Source of the DNA: Rhea pennata
Taxonomy: Eukaryota > Chordata > Aves > Rheiformes > Rheidae
Direction of reading: 5' to 3'
DNA: 64,000 bases
Assembly (NCBI RefSeq): GCF_028389875.1
Contig: NC_084672.1
Span: 10,965,958-11,029,957 of the forward strand
Each line of letters starts with the position of its first letter. Position 1 is the stretch's first letter. Both the position numbers and the translations under genes were made by a program. Below, piece after piece: positions 28,304-41,000 of the stretch. Below the pieces are notes generated by a model. It was not told the DNA's origin, made no database searches, and saw only the letters and a program-made list of their open reading frames with translations.

Positions 28304-28329
28304 TTTTTTTTTTTTTTTTTTTTTTTTTT
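28304..28329. repeat. T26 homopolymer upstream of LMNB3
   Basis: Run of 26 T about 400 bp upstream of the LMNB3 start codon. It forms the left border of a 135-bp GC-rich block whose right border is an A-rich tract. Confidence 0.9.
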
Positions 28330-28464
28330 ACCCCGGCACCTCGCACCGTTTGGTAGCGACGCCGAGCTGCTGCCGGCTTCCTACCAGCTCCTTCCCCGCC
28401 CTCTGCGAGCAGCTCCGTTGGACGGATGTGCTGCAGCAGCTGCAATCATGTGCAAAACCAGAGC

Positions 28465-28468
28465 AAAA

Positions 28469-28500
<32 letters not shown>

Positions 28501-28556
28501 AAAAAGAAAAAAGAAAAAAGAAAAAAAAAGAAAAAAAAGGAAAGAAATGAAAAAAC
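28465..28556. repeat. A/G homopurine tract upstream of LMNB3
   Basis: An A21 run followed by degenerate A4-9 G units makes about 90 bp of nearly pure purine, ending about 90 bp before the TATA-like box. With the T26 run it could pair as an inverted repeat. The poly-lysine open frames across it are artefacts. Confidence 0.9.
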
Positions 28557-28559
28557 AGT

Positions 28560-28728
28560 GTTTTTGTTTGTTTGTTTCTAGCGGAGCCGCCGGCGGTGCC
28601 CCCGGCCGAGCCCTTTAAGCGGCCGGGGCGGGCGGCAGCTGCCGGCTATTTATACCGGGCGGCGGCGGGGCTGCCCGGGCGCCTTGCGCGGGGCGGCGCC
28701 GGCCGGCGGTGCCGAGCCCGCAGCTGCC
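28560..28728 (+). promoter_or_regulatory. LMNB3: LMNB3 core promoter and 5' leader
   Basis: GC-rich sequence with a GC box GGGGCGGG (28625-28632) and a TATA-like TATTTATA (28647-28654), 75-82 bp upstream of the ATG. Transcription would be expected to start about 25-30 bp below the TATA box, near 28680, leaving a leader of roughly 50 nt. The start context is GCTGCCATGG, a good Kozak match. A TATA element inside a CpG island suits a regulated, tissue-restricted gene. Whether it is germ-line specific cannot be read from the sequence. Confidence 0.6.
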
Positions 28729-29096
28729 ATGGCCACGGCTCTGTCCTCCACGCCGGCGGGCGGGGGCCGCTCCCTGGGCCGCGCCGCCGCCGCCTCGCCG
28801 CTGAGCCCGACGCGGCTGAGCCGGCTGCAGGAGAAGGAGGAGCTGCGGCAGCTCAACGACCGCCTGGCCGCCTACATCGAGCGGGTGCGGGCGCTGGAGG
28901 CCGACAAGGCGGCGCTGCAGCAGCGGCTGGCCGAGCAGGAGGCGGGCAGCGGCCGGGAGCTGGGCAGCCTGCGGCTCCGCTACGAGGCGGAGCTGGCCGA
29001 CGCCCGCCGGGCGCTGGACGACATCGCCATCGAGCGGGCCGCGCTGCAGGTGGAGCTGGGCAAGATCGGCGAGGAGCACCGGCAGCTGCACAGCAG
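28729..29096 (+). CDS. LMNB3: LMNB3 exon 1: head and rod coil 1A
   Basis: 122 codons plus 2 nt, ending at donor CAGCAG|GTCGGT. The start is the ATG at 28729 because the product begins MATALSSTP, like the B-lamin start MATA. An in-frame ATG at 28684 would add 15 residues with poor homology and lies at the expected transcription start. It encodes LSPTR (Cdk1 site before the rod) and the conserved coil 1A stretch from [18 protein letters not shown]. The exon is very GC-rich, and the antisense frame of 313 codons is a shadow. Confidence 0.92.
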
Positions 29097-32000
29097 GTCG
29101 GTGCCCGGCCCTGCGGCGCCGAGGCGCAGGCGGGGCGGGCCAAGAGGCGGTAGCTGCCTGCAGCCAGCCCCTGGGTGCTGGGGGGCAGTGCTCGGTGTGG
29201 GCAGTGCTCGGTGTGGGCAGGCGGTGGTGTGACGCCCGCAGGGGTGGTACAGGGAGCCTGCAGTGCCTCAGCTCAGGGGGAATCTGTGTGTGCCCTGTAA
29301 CGTGGGCTCTAGAGACACTGCTTTGAGCACCTGTTCTAGTGCTGTGGGGCTGAAGGAGGCTGCAGAGCTCCCTTGTGATGGGTGTGGGGCTCCCCCAGAG
29401 CCTCTGGTGTTGGGAGAGCTTGTAATGGAGCAGTGGTGTGTGAATGCATGGCTGACTGGGATTGCCACCACACCTGGGTCCATAAACACCTGAGAAGCTG
29501 CTATGCTGGAAAGCATGTAGAAAGCTATAGGGATGGGGGAAAAGGAGTTTCAGCATGGAGTCAGCTAGTATTTGCTAGGGGCTTATTAGCTCAGGCATTG
29601 CCTACAGGGGACTAAGCAAAGCAGTTTGTTCTGTAAGTGATACAGCTATATTCCCTGACTGACCCTTACCTGGCCTAGGCTGGTACTGCATAGGACTTGT
29701 CCTAGTGGCTTTTCCATCTTCAGATAAGATTTAAATGTTACTGGGATGAACTGCTTGCTGTTTCAGGTTTGCATTTTTTTTTCAAGTTGTGTATCTTGTG
29801 CCTTGTCTCCTTGTCATCTGGTCCCCTAAGGCCTGGAAAAGGAAGTGGCCCAACAATCAAAACTCCTTGAAAGAGAAGTGTCTACTTTTAACATGCTTCT
29901 TTGGTGAATATGTGAAAAAACTAGTAGTGTCACCTCTGTACTGCCCTATTGTACTTCTAAACCACTTACAGATGTATAATTTGGATGCTAATAAGCTGCC
30001 TAAACTTTGCTATAAGCTTTATAACATACAACTTTTAAGTACTAGCTTTTTCTGACTCTTCATAGTATGGTGCAAATGCTGTATCCTCATAGATCCAGTA
30101 GGACTTCAGTAGCTCTTCTGTTTAAGGATAAAATTTGTTTTTACTCTAAGTTTCTGTTTTCAGCTGCTTAGAATGCTTGGTCTTGTCTCATTCATGCCAG
30201 ATCCTAGCTTGTAAGTCTGTTTCATAAATGTAACCAGCCACTTGATTGGACAGTGAGAAGGCTAATGCCAGTTCAGGAATTTTTCTGCTGCTCTGTGTTT
30301 GTCTAACTCAGTGGCTTTGTTTATAAAGCTTTAGGCTTGGCAGGTATGTAATCCTTTGGACTGATCTAACTTCTTTAAAGCATCTAGGTCTTAAAGCGGC
30401 TAACTTTATAACCTATGGGAAATGATACAAAGTATATCCTGTTTTCTGAAAGGACTAGACAGGAGTCCTAATATTAATGAGTATGTGTATCTAGGCTGTC
30501 TAACTGCAAATGTCTCAGATGACTTGGAACAAACTGCTTTGAGGGTATCATGGCCTTTATATAAACCCTTTAAATAACCTGGAACTCTTATAGGATGGAA
30601 TGTCACCAGATAACTTTCCCAACGGCATTAACCATTGGCTCTTATTAATCACTTTAGTAAAGAGACTTAAAGTTTCAGCAACAATGAAATGCGCTTGCAT
30701 TTCAGTTACTCTGTTTTTACTTCTTAAACAGTGGTAACTGGAAGTAGGCCAAAGATGTTTGGGAAGCAGGAGCTGTGGGTAAGCATATCAGTTGTTTTAA
30801 CTTAGAGCCTGAGGAAGGTCAAAGCAAGTACAGTAGCACAGCAGAGAGGATTGGTTTCCTTGTGCACCAGTGGGTATAGATGTGCATTTTGAACCTGAAA
30901 TGTGTGCTGTAATAAGTCCAAGCTGTAAGAATGAATTCTATAAGTGCTCATAATAGTCTATTGTCTTGACAAACAGGAGTTTGTCTTTTGATTTAAAAAG
31001 GTTTCTTAAATTCAAATTCTCCAGGTCAAACAAGGTATGAGACATAGCCTGGAACATGTAAATTAGTATGTGATAGGAAATGTCAAAAAGCTATTATCAC
31101 AGGCATTTGATAGTCAGTAGGCCAGGTTTAGTTCTGGAATGGTTAGTGCAGACTTCAAAGTCAGAATATGCAAGATTGGAGTAGTGTCACTACTTGTTGT
31201 GTAATAATGCAAAGTGCTGTTCTGAACCCTAAACTTGGTTTAAAATGGTAGTAAACACTTCTCAAAGCCAGGCTTTGTTAAATTGGTATTATTAAAGATT
31301 AAATGCTTTGCCTAAGTTTTCTGAAAGTATTTGTCAGGAAAGAATTGAAGAAACCTGAACCGGGCTGTAAGCAGCCTGCATCAGAGCAAAGTGAAGCTTT
31401 CCAACCCATAGTTAACAGATGCTAATGGAATGTGTCATTCTTGCACACATTTAGGTGACTGGAATGAAAATTTAGATTGACAGAATTAGTAGTTTCATTT
31501 TCAATAAGTAGTATTATAAGACACTTGTTAGTATCATAACTAGGTAATACTCACAATAAGTGATACTGATAGCAGAGATCCCAAGAACAAAGTGGAATTA
31601 ATGCCTAGAAAATAATTTAAAAAAACTTGTAAATGGTGTAAAATCTACAATGTTAACTTGTTGATTACACTCAGAAGTACTTTTTTCTAAAATCTGAGTA
31701 AACTACCTTCTTTTGCTAGCATAGTTATTAGCACCTCATGCTCACAGAGCGTGAGGATGATCCACAAATGCCTCTAGGAAGCAGAGCTGGAGAGAACCTC
31801 ATCTAGCCCCTCTCACCCCAGGCCCATGCTAGAACCATGTGTACCTGGGTACTAGCAGGCGTTCGTGTAACCGCTTCTAAAGCCAGAAGAAGATTCCAGA
31901 ATATCCCCAGGCAACTTGCTTCAGTGCTGAACTACCGTTCATTTCTTCTTCCTAATGTCTAACCCAAATATCCCTCCCTGCAATTTAAGCCTACAACTTC

Positions 32001-35000
32001 CTGTCTCTTCCACAACAGACAGGGAAAAGATTCCCTGCCTCTGTGCTGCAGTCCCCGACGTGTGTGGAGACTGTTATGGCTCCTGTCACTTTTCTCTTCC
32101 CTAGACTAAACAACCCTGACTTTTTCCCCCAATCTTTCCTTGCTGTCCAGGCTTTCTAGAGCTGATGGCTCCTGCAGAGCGACTTTGGACTCCCTCCAAT
32201 GGGTCTGCTCAGTTATCAACTGGAAAACTCATTGTGTGAATTATCGCAACCTAGCCGCTTGGCAGAGCAGCTTTCTGCTAAAATAAGTCGGAAGCGTTAT
32301 TCCTCACAATCTCAAATTTGAGAGGTTTTGAGCAGGAAGCTGGACCCTGGACGTAGGTCAGACAGCCGCAAGGACATTAAACTGAAGCGGTGGGAAACTA
32401 TCACCCCTTTCTTCCAGAGACCAGAACCTGCCGTGGAGCTGGGCAGAGCCGGCCGCCGAAGCCGCCTCGTCCATCCGGTCGGCCGGACGGCTGCAGGCCC
32501 TGGGTGGCAGGAGGAGGCCCCGGCGCGGGACGGTGCCCTCCAGGGGCCAGAACTCCTCCTGCCCTCGGCGCTTCAGCGCGCTGGCGGCCGCGGCGGCCCA
32601 TGGCCTCTCCGCCCGGGTGGGTGAGGCCGAGCCCCCGGCTGTCCCTCGCAGCCGGGTGGTTTAACCGCTCCCGGGGGGTGTCCGCTTCCTGGGTGCCGCC
32701 TCGGTCGGGGCAGGTGACTGCTGCCAGCTGTGCCCGGCTCGGGCCCCTCTGGAGATGGTGGCCGGGGCCTTCCCTCCCCGCTGGCGGTCCGCGCTAGCGA
32801 ATACTGTGCAGGGCTTGAGAGAAACGAGCTGCGAACTGGGGCAAAGCTTCTCCATGTCTTTGTTTTGAAAAATGATGCTTGTCTGAAAGCTCTGCCTGAT
32901 TCCTTTCTTAGAGCCCACTCTGTATTCTCACTGCAAATGTTTCCCTTTCTTCTGCTTCAGTTCTACCACAGACCACACCCCCCCCCAGTAATGGTAAATA
33001 GACCTTAAAAAAAAAACAAAACTATTCCTGCCTTGCCAGCTGCAACTGGTGAGTGTAAAACTTCTCTCTCGTAGGAATTCAAAGAAGGAAGCAGACTTAA
33101 ACCTGGCACAGGCTCGCGTGAGGGACCTCGATGCTCAGCTGAACGCGAAGGAAGCCGACCTAGCAACAGCCCTGAGTGAGAACCGAAGCCTGGAGAACGA
33201 CCTCCGGGAACTGAAGGATCAAGTAGTCACTGTAAGACTTGCTCCTACAATTTCAGTTTTGCTCTTGTTCCTGAAGACTTGCTTTTTCTTTTCCTAAATT
33301 AGTTAATTGGTGTTTTAAAGGTAGGCAGAGACTGTTTTCTATGAAAACTACAGGTGAGCAAAAGGATTTACTGAATCTTACTGAAAATGAATAATTGGTT
33401 CATTAAAATGCCCTGTAGCAAGTACCTTTTAATTTCATTCTGTGCCTGTAGTATATAATACTGCTTGTTCTAAGAGCAAATCAAGTTGAATTGCTACAGC
33501 CCCTGTAGCATTCTCTAACATGTCACTAAATAGAACATTTGGACCCTGCTTCACTATGTTTAAGTCTTGGTAGAATAAATTTCTCACTACTTTTTTTAAT
33601 AGACTTGTGCTACAGAAATGAACTCTGAGGCTTGAATTGCTACAGCAGTTACTTAAAAATGTTTTATCTTGATGCTTTAATGTGATCATTGAACAAGCTG
33701 GCTTAGGAAGAGAAATAAAGCTTTGTATCATTAAAATAGCACACTCCAATACTTGAAGTGTCTAATAGCTTGCCAGCATAGTAAGGCTATACTGGGGGAT
33801 ATCACTTGCTAAATATCAAATAAATGGCATTGGAATTTAGATGGAAGTTTAGAACACTTAGTATTGTTAAGGGGAGGAATCTATATGGGTGGTACAATTG
33901 ATTTACCTGAGGTCTACTTCCTGGGCTTGAAATAAAACAGTAGTGAAACTTAGCTGGTGTGGCTGTGGGATTCTGTATACTTACCCTCTGAAAAATCTGC
34001 TCCACGTACACTTTAACAGCATACTTTGCAAACATCCTGGGTCCCAGTGAATCAGGAATTTTAAATGAAGCTTGTTGTTCTACTGTTTAAGCAGTGTATT
34101 TTGATGTAGGAATGAAGTTGAATGATCTGTTTTAAATTGGCTGCCTTTGTTTGGAAAAGCATCTCTTAATTTCAGTTACCCTGATGTTAATCTCTTCCAG
34201 CTGAAGATCTCACTGGAGGATACCAAAAAGCATCTCCACGGTGAAATGTTGAGGAGAGTGGATCTGGAAAATCAAATGAAAACTTTGCAAGAGCAAATGA
34301 CATTCCAGAAGCGCCTTCATGAAGATGTATGTTTTAGCTTATTAACAAGGATTCTTGTAGGTGTCAATGACCCCTGGATGCCCTTAAAAGCAATGTTACA
34401 TGTGCTTTATCCTTAAAAAGGTAACTAGCTGAGTCAACCTATGACAGTCTACCAACCAATAAAAACCACCTAACTAGGAAGACTTCAAGAAAGTGCACAA
34501 CCTCATGTTAACTGGCATAGTACCAATAGGTATCTGGAGTATGAGATAATTTTCTCAGGCTGCACTTCTGAAGGTAACTACAATCCCAACATACTACTTT
34601 GTGTAACTGAAAGTACGAATATTACAGCTGAAATAAAATGATTCCAGGTGTTTTCTAGAAGCCTAAAATAACCAAAGAAGTGGAATCTCTTCTAATAAGC
34701 ATCTCATGTTCCCTACTTCATTAACACTTCTCAAAGTTTACTAGACAGCTTTGATAATTCATTATGTACCACAGAACTGAATATCATGTAAATGTAAACC
34801 AACTTTCCAATTCCAAAGCATGTGTGGTTTAAGTGGTGATCTGAATTTTTAACCCAGCTTGCTGCTCTTGAATAAAATAAGAATACATAAAGCAGTTCTT
34901 AAACTAGTCTACATGCATGTCCTCTAACTAGGTGAAAAGTTAAGAAATCAATCTAGTTCAAAGGATTAGTCTGCAAACTGGATGCAAACTACTGCATTTA

Positions 35001-38000
35001 GTAGTTCATCAGAGCAATGTTGGCAGTAAGGAAGCTGAACAGTCCAGCGTGCCTAGATAGAAGTAGGTGACCTAATGGATGAGTGTCTAAATTCTGTGAA
35101 TACAGATGAATTTCCATGTACTTGATGACAAATCTGCTTGTGTTGAATGACTTGCTAAGCTGTTACTGTAAGGCCACAGTCTCAAATTGAGCTGTGTTGT
35201 GAAGTGGCTTGCTTATTTTCTGAGAAACTTGTTCTCCTCCTAGGAGCTAAAAGAGACAAAGAGAGTCCATGAGAGCAGGATAGCAGAAATAGAATCCGGC
35301 CGTCAGAGAGAATTTGAAAGTAAGCTCTCGGATGCTCTGCAAGGGCTCAGAAAACAACATGAAGAACAAATTCAAGGATACAAAGAAGAGCTGGAACGAA
35401 CATTCAGTGCAAAAGTGAGTCTGCAGAAGATGCCAATAAAACAAAATTTAAGCTCTGCACCTTGACATGATTAAATTGACACTCACATAAATAGCTGAGT
35501 GAAGCCCTTGCTTTCCATGCAAAATTTCTTGGCATAAATGTGAAAAGTAATCAACTCTACAGCTATTGTAGAATCTCAGAACAGTGTCAAATATTTGACA
35601 ATTAAATTTTTTGTCCACAAACATGTATAATCCCAAATAAAACTGGTTCAAGCATAAATGATTCCTTTGAGCAGAGTTAGGGACAGTTAAGGTAACAAAA
35701 TTGACTGGAATTCAAACTCCTGATAAATCTGAATACAAGCCTGACAAATCTAGGTCCAAAGTGTGCTAGTATTAAGCAACTACATATTAGTATTAAGTTA
35801 TTATTAGTATTAAGTATTTTATATTAAGTATTTTATAAGTATATTATTAGTATTAAGCAACTACAGCATTGGTGAATAAAAGTTGCTGCAATTATAGTTG
35901 TACTAAAATACATGGAGCAGTATTATGGTTGCTGAAGGGCACTTTCAAACATATGAATGCAAATGTTCCTTTGCAGCTGTACTGAATAAGGCAGAGTGGC
36001 TGTGGAGATAGTGTGATGGTATCTCTCTCCTGTAAATGCTCTACCACCTTGTCCTAGCATTAGCCTTACAGTCAGACAGAAGCAATGCTTCAGGCTTGTA
36101 CTCTTGTAATTAAGATCCTAGAGGTCTCTGGGCTGGTTGCACTGCACAGTATTGCTTCTTAAGCCTTTTTTAATATTCAGTGCAGAATGGTATGTTCTGC
36201 TGCTTTTATTATCAAGTAGATCTCTTAATTTTGTCTTAATTCTTCTGAGTTTCTCTGGTTTCTAACTTAGTAAACTCCTTCTGACACTTCTGCCAGGATT
36301 CCTGCTGGACCTCCTGTGACTGCCTCTTGTATTAGCATGGCTTTCTTTTATTTTTTTTTAGCTTTTGCTAAGCTAAAAAAGCATAGCTTTTGTTTTATTT
36401 TTCTCAAAAAAATCTCAAGATTGACCTGCTCTAGAAATAGCTTAGTGTTACAGAAACTGTTTAAAACTTTTGGGGACGAGTAATACTTTGGGGAAGAATA
36501 ATACACCTAATATGTAGTCTTATGCTTTGACAAGCAGCTTCCTACCTTATTCTCTATATTGTTCTTCTGGAGAATCAATTTACCTCATATCTATACAAAG
36601 TCTTTATGCATCTGTAATTGAAATGTCTTAATCCAGCACCTTTAATTACCTGATTATTGCTGACATGATATCAAAATCATGTAAGCCCCCTTGAAAAGCA
36701 ATGAAAAATCTTTTGACCTGGAGTTTATTGGTATCTGCACAGTTAAGTAAAACATAACTATTTCCAGATGTAACACAGCTGGAAATCACTTAGTTTTCTC
36801 TGTATTTAAAATAAAAGGTCATAAGTAACTCATTACTAACACTGACTTATACCATAGATGGAGAATGCCCAGCTGTCTGCGGCAAGGAATAGTGACTTTG
36901 CCAATGCTGCTCGGGAGGAGCTAATGGAAACGAAGCTGAGAGTCGATGCTCTGACGTCCCAAGTTAGTCAATATCAAAGCCAGGTACTATCTATGTTTAT
37001 ATATATATTTAATATCATTTTACTTTAGTCAGTTCAAAGTATTGGGCTCTTCTAATCTTGTTGTGCTTTAATTGAATTTTTCCCCTTTAATTTTAGAATG
37101 CTGCTTTGGAGAACAGAATAAGGGAGCTACAAGAGACACTGGATTATGATCGTGATCTCCATCGAAGACGTATGGCAGAAAAAGAGAAAGAAATGGCACA
37201 AACCCAGCAGCAGGTACAAGCACAGTTGGAAGAATATGAGCATCTCTTAGATGTGAAACTGGCTTTAGATCTGGAAATAAATGCCTACCGAAAGATGCTG
37301 GAAGGAGAGGAGCAGAGGTAGGATATGACAAGATCCTCATATGAAGACTTCATCTAAGACCTCTATAATAATTAACCCCATATGCTTTAGAATGGGGAGA
37401 AGGCAAGAAGTAAATGTGATTGTGCAATTAGTATGATAATTTAGTTCCTAAAAACGATCTACAATAGATCATGCTTTATACCCCACACCCCCTTAACAAT
37501 GTAGTAACTTGTAAACCCAACCAAAAAGACTCGAAGCTTCATTAGACACCCCTCCCTGAATCATATTTAAACTTTCTCAAAGCTTCATGCTACATCCTAG
37601 AAATAGTGGCCCTTCTTCTCTCCTTGTACCTCAGACTTAGGTGCTGATGCCATCTGCATGGGGTAATGAATGTTGCAAAAAAGCTGCTTACATAGGTAGT
37701 CATTCTGCACAGGTTTTAACTGTCTAGCTAGCTGAGAAGTTCATTTGGCACTCGTGGAACTTCAGCATTAAAGGCTGCATACATGAATGAAATGAGGAAG
37801 TTGTATCAACTCCAACTCACCATACGCTGCTTGGTGAGAACAACATGAACTCTCACTACATGCTAAGAAAGGTCAAGAACTTAAAACTACTTCCACTAAA
37901 GAGCATATCCATAGAGGCTTTAAATGAATACTTCTTGCAATTGGGAATAATTTCTTATGGACATAAGCTTGCTCTGAACTCTAGGTCTGAGGCTGTCTTC

Positions 38001-41000
38001 CAAACTTAACAAGCTACTTACTAAGTTGTTCTTGCCAGTAAAAATAAAATCTTATGTTTGAGACTTTATGGAAAGCTGGGATATAGGAAGCTGTTAGGCT
38101 TGGGTCTCCTGGGAGGAGAGGAGCAAGAAGAACTAGCATTCACTTGAATATCTGCTTATCTGACTCCCTTCTAGACTAAAGCTCTCACCTAGTCCATCTT
38201 CACATGGCACTGCAACTCAAGCAACAACGAGTCAAGGGCGCCGGTTTCTGCATGGGAGAAAAAGGAAAATGAAAGAAGCCAAAATGAGAGGACGCAGTAC
38301 TGGATTTAAGACTGTTCAGCGTGCTTCATCTTCTGGAAATGTGTCTATTGAAGAAATTGATACTGAGGGAAAATTTGTCAGGCTTAAAAACAACTCTGAA
38401 GAGGTACTTCTACTCATTCAAGTCTGCATTCCCTTCACTGTGAAGCATGACTCCTTGTGAATGGACTTCTGGCTTAGTAAGAGATGGGGGCTGGAAAGAA
38501 TGAAAAGTGAGGAAAGAACTGCCAAACTAAATACTGAATAGGCCCACTCTTCAGCTAACCTGACTGCGGTCAAGAGGGGAGTTTGTAAACTGATTTGGAT
38601 ACTACAGGTGTCCTATTCACAGGGCTGCCTGAGAGGTGCCTTTGGAGGAGCTCTGTTGGCTTCTATGATGCAGAAGTGTTTAGTTATTTCTCACCAGATT
38701 CAGTCTAGCACTATCAGAAGTACTTGTTCCTTGATGAACCACATAATGTGCTTAGTAAATTGGATAATGACAGCTTCTTATTACTTAGAGGTGATTAGAA
38801 CAGCTAAAAGGCTGAATAGGATTGGCAGTATCTAACCCATACGGAGAAGGTTTTTCTAATTAGGTAACTCTTCAGATGGTTTAATCTGCAAATCCTGAAT
38901 TATTAGAATTAGGTTCTGAAGCTTTTAAAAATTAAGGTTAGTAGCTTTGCTACTTCAGCCTGACATACTTTAAACCTTCACCTGCCATTTTATGTATGTT
39001 CAGGCTCAACTTGTGGAAGGACATGACCAAGTTCATTTATCAGAATCTCCTTGGTAAGAACATCATGATATTCTAACAGAAGGCAAGGACAGGGGTGCCT
39101 AAATTTGTGGGACAGTTGGTAATCTTAACTGTAAGGAAGTACTGGCACAGGTCATAGGGAGGCTTTATTGGAAACTTGAAGGCAGCCTTAAAATTGGTCA
39201 GACTCCTTTATGCTGTGTGAATGGAATTAAATGATCCTTGACTATAGAAAGAACCTTGCTCTTCTATGATATGGTATTGGCCTGTAATGCTGAGAGAAAC
39301 TTCTTATCCCATAGGATCAACCGCTGCATGGATGGGTGTTGAGACGACGGCTTGGAAGTATCTCTGATGCAACATACAGATTCCCTTCACGGTTCACTCT
39401 TCAGGCAGGCCAGATGGTTACAGTAGGTAGCAGATTTGTAATACTTAAGAGCTGTGGTTTTGTTATCTTGAAGGACAATAGAGACCCAGCTTGTGTAACA
39501 AGAAAAGCTCTATTAATGCCTGTTAAACTTTCTCAGTGTTGTAAGTGCCCAGAGAACCAAAAATCCTCATATGGAGAGGGAGACAGGAAAATCCTTGCAA
39601 CAGCTTAACCTGAAACGCCAATTAAATTTTCTTAAAGTTGTGGATAATCTGGATTCTTGAGATTGAAATGTGCTCTTATTGCAAACAAAATCTAACTCTT
39701 CACTGTTAGAGCTCCCCATGGTCTGGTGATTTGATACAAGCTGTGCAAAGACTTTTCCTGTTGCTAGCATCGCTTGTCTACTGAGCCATGCTGGGCTCAG
39801 TTAGTGGCATTAAGCTAAACATTAGCTGTAACTGCTTATCTAAGTAGGTCTAGATAAGTGTTCAAAAAACCCAACTCTATATTCCAAACTATCACAAGTT
39901 TACTTAAGAGGTCTGGTAGTGACTCCAGGTTAGAGAAGGCCATCTTGTGTACACAGCTTGCTGCTGTGAGTAAGTCTATAACCATGGTTTTGCTCTGTGA
40001 CCCAAATGGTATGCATGTCCAAGCAAGGCTACCTCTTAATCTGGTAGAAGCTGCTAACAGCTTTTTCTGTGCTAGATGTTCTACAGTCTTAAGCTGAAAG
40101 CACTGCCAGTTTCTTGATTAGTCCTAAAAAAGCACAAATCCTGCCACAGAGCAGAGTGGTTCAACTTATATTACTGGACATCTTTGGGAGTGCTTAGGAG
40201 TTGCACACAATAATGAATCCTTATCTAGCTAAGAATAAGGATCTTAAGCTCATTATTTATATCTGTCTGCAGATTTGGGGTGCAGATGCTGGTGTAAGCC
40301 CAGGTCCTAGTGATCTGGTCTGGAAGTCTCAGTCTTGGGGAACAGGGGACACCATTGGTGTTACACTCATTACAGATGATGGTGAGGTAAGTGAAGTAGT
40401 AACTAGCTAGAACTTCCTAGTACTAAACCTTCTTGATGTGCTTAAATCTTGAGGGGGTGAAGGGGTCTTGGTGGTGACTCAGCTGTGTTCTAGGAACTGG
40501 CAGAGAGGAAGATAATGCATGTACCCAGAGGAGAGGGAAGTGGTGAACAAGATGATGACTATGAGGAAGAAATAACTGGAAGTGAAATGGAGTTTCCATC
40601 TCAGGTAAGCTGCCCAAAGTTTAAATACATGCTGTCAACAGAATTACTTAATTTCTTGTCATTACTACATTACATTACTACGTGAAAAATTCCCCAAGTA
40701 CCATCTATGTCCTACAACTCTTACCGTTTTTCTTGATGTCAGACCAAAAGAAGAAGAAAAAAGAAATGTTGTTTGGTTTCATGATAGTGATTCCTGTGAG
40801 CATCCTAAAGCAGGTGAGATCAGTGAGAGAATCGTGCTTGTAATCTTGTAGAAAACTTGTGCCAGTAGTAGTGTTGCAGTCTCTTGTCCCATGTAGGATG
40901 TAGTTTGCATGGCTTTGCATCAGAACTGGAATTAGGTGTCTTGTTTGTTCTCTGGTGGAATGTGATCAAATAGCATCATTAATTGCTTGGTCTTAGTATA

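Larger units (their letters stand above)
29097..33074 (+). other. LMNB3: LMNB3 intron 1
   Basis: About 4 kb. It begins with GC-rich sequence and a 16-bp tandem unit (2.25 copies, 29185-29220). Its middle is AT-rich without recognisable features. A CR1 fragment lies at about 31775-32212, followed by a separate CpG-rich block at 32415-32815. It ends at acceptor CTCTCGTAG (33066-33074). Confidence 0.85.

Noticed and set aside
28152..28618. Poly-lysine open frames upstream of LMNB3
   Set aside because: They are translations of the A/G homopurine tract.
28615..29556. 313-codon minus-strand frame over LMNB3 exon 1
   Set aside because: It is the antisense shadow of a GC-rich lamin exon and CpG island, low complexity, with no recognised domain.
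32328..32797. Frames of 98 and 135 codons in LMNB3 intron 1
   Set aside because: They follow the intronic CpG island and carry no lamin or other recognised sequence. They do not join to exon 2 through clear splice sites.
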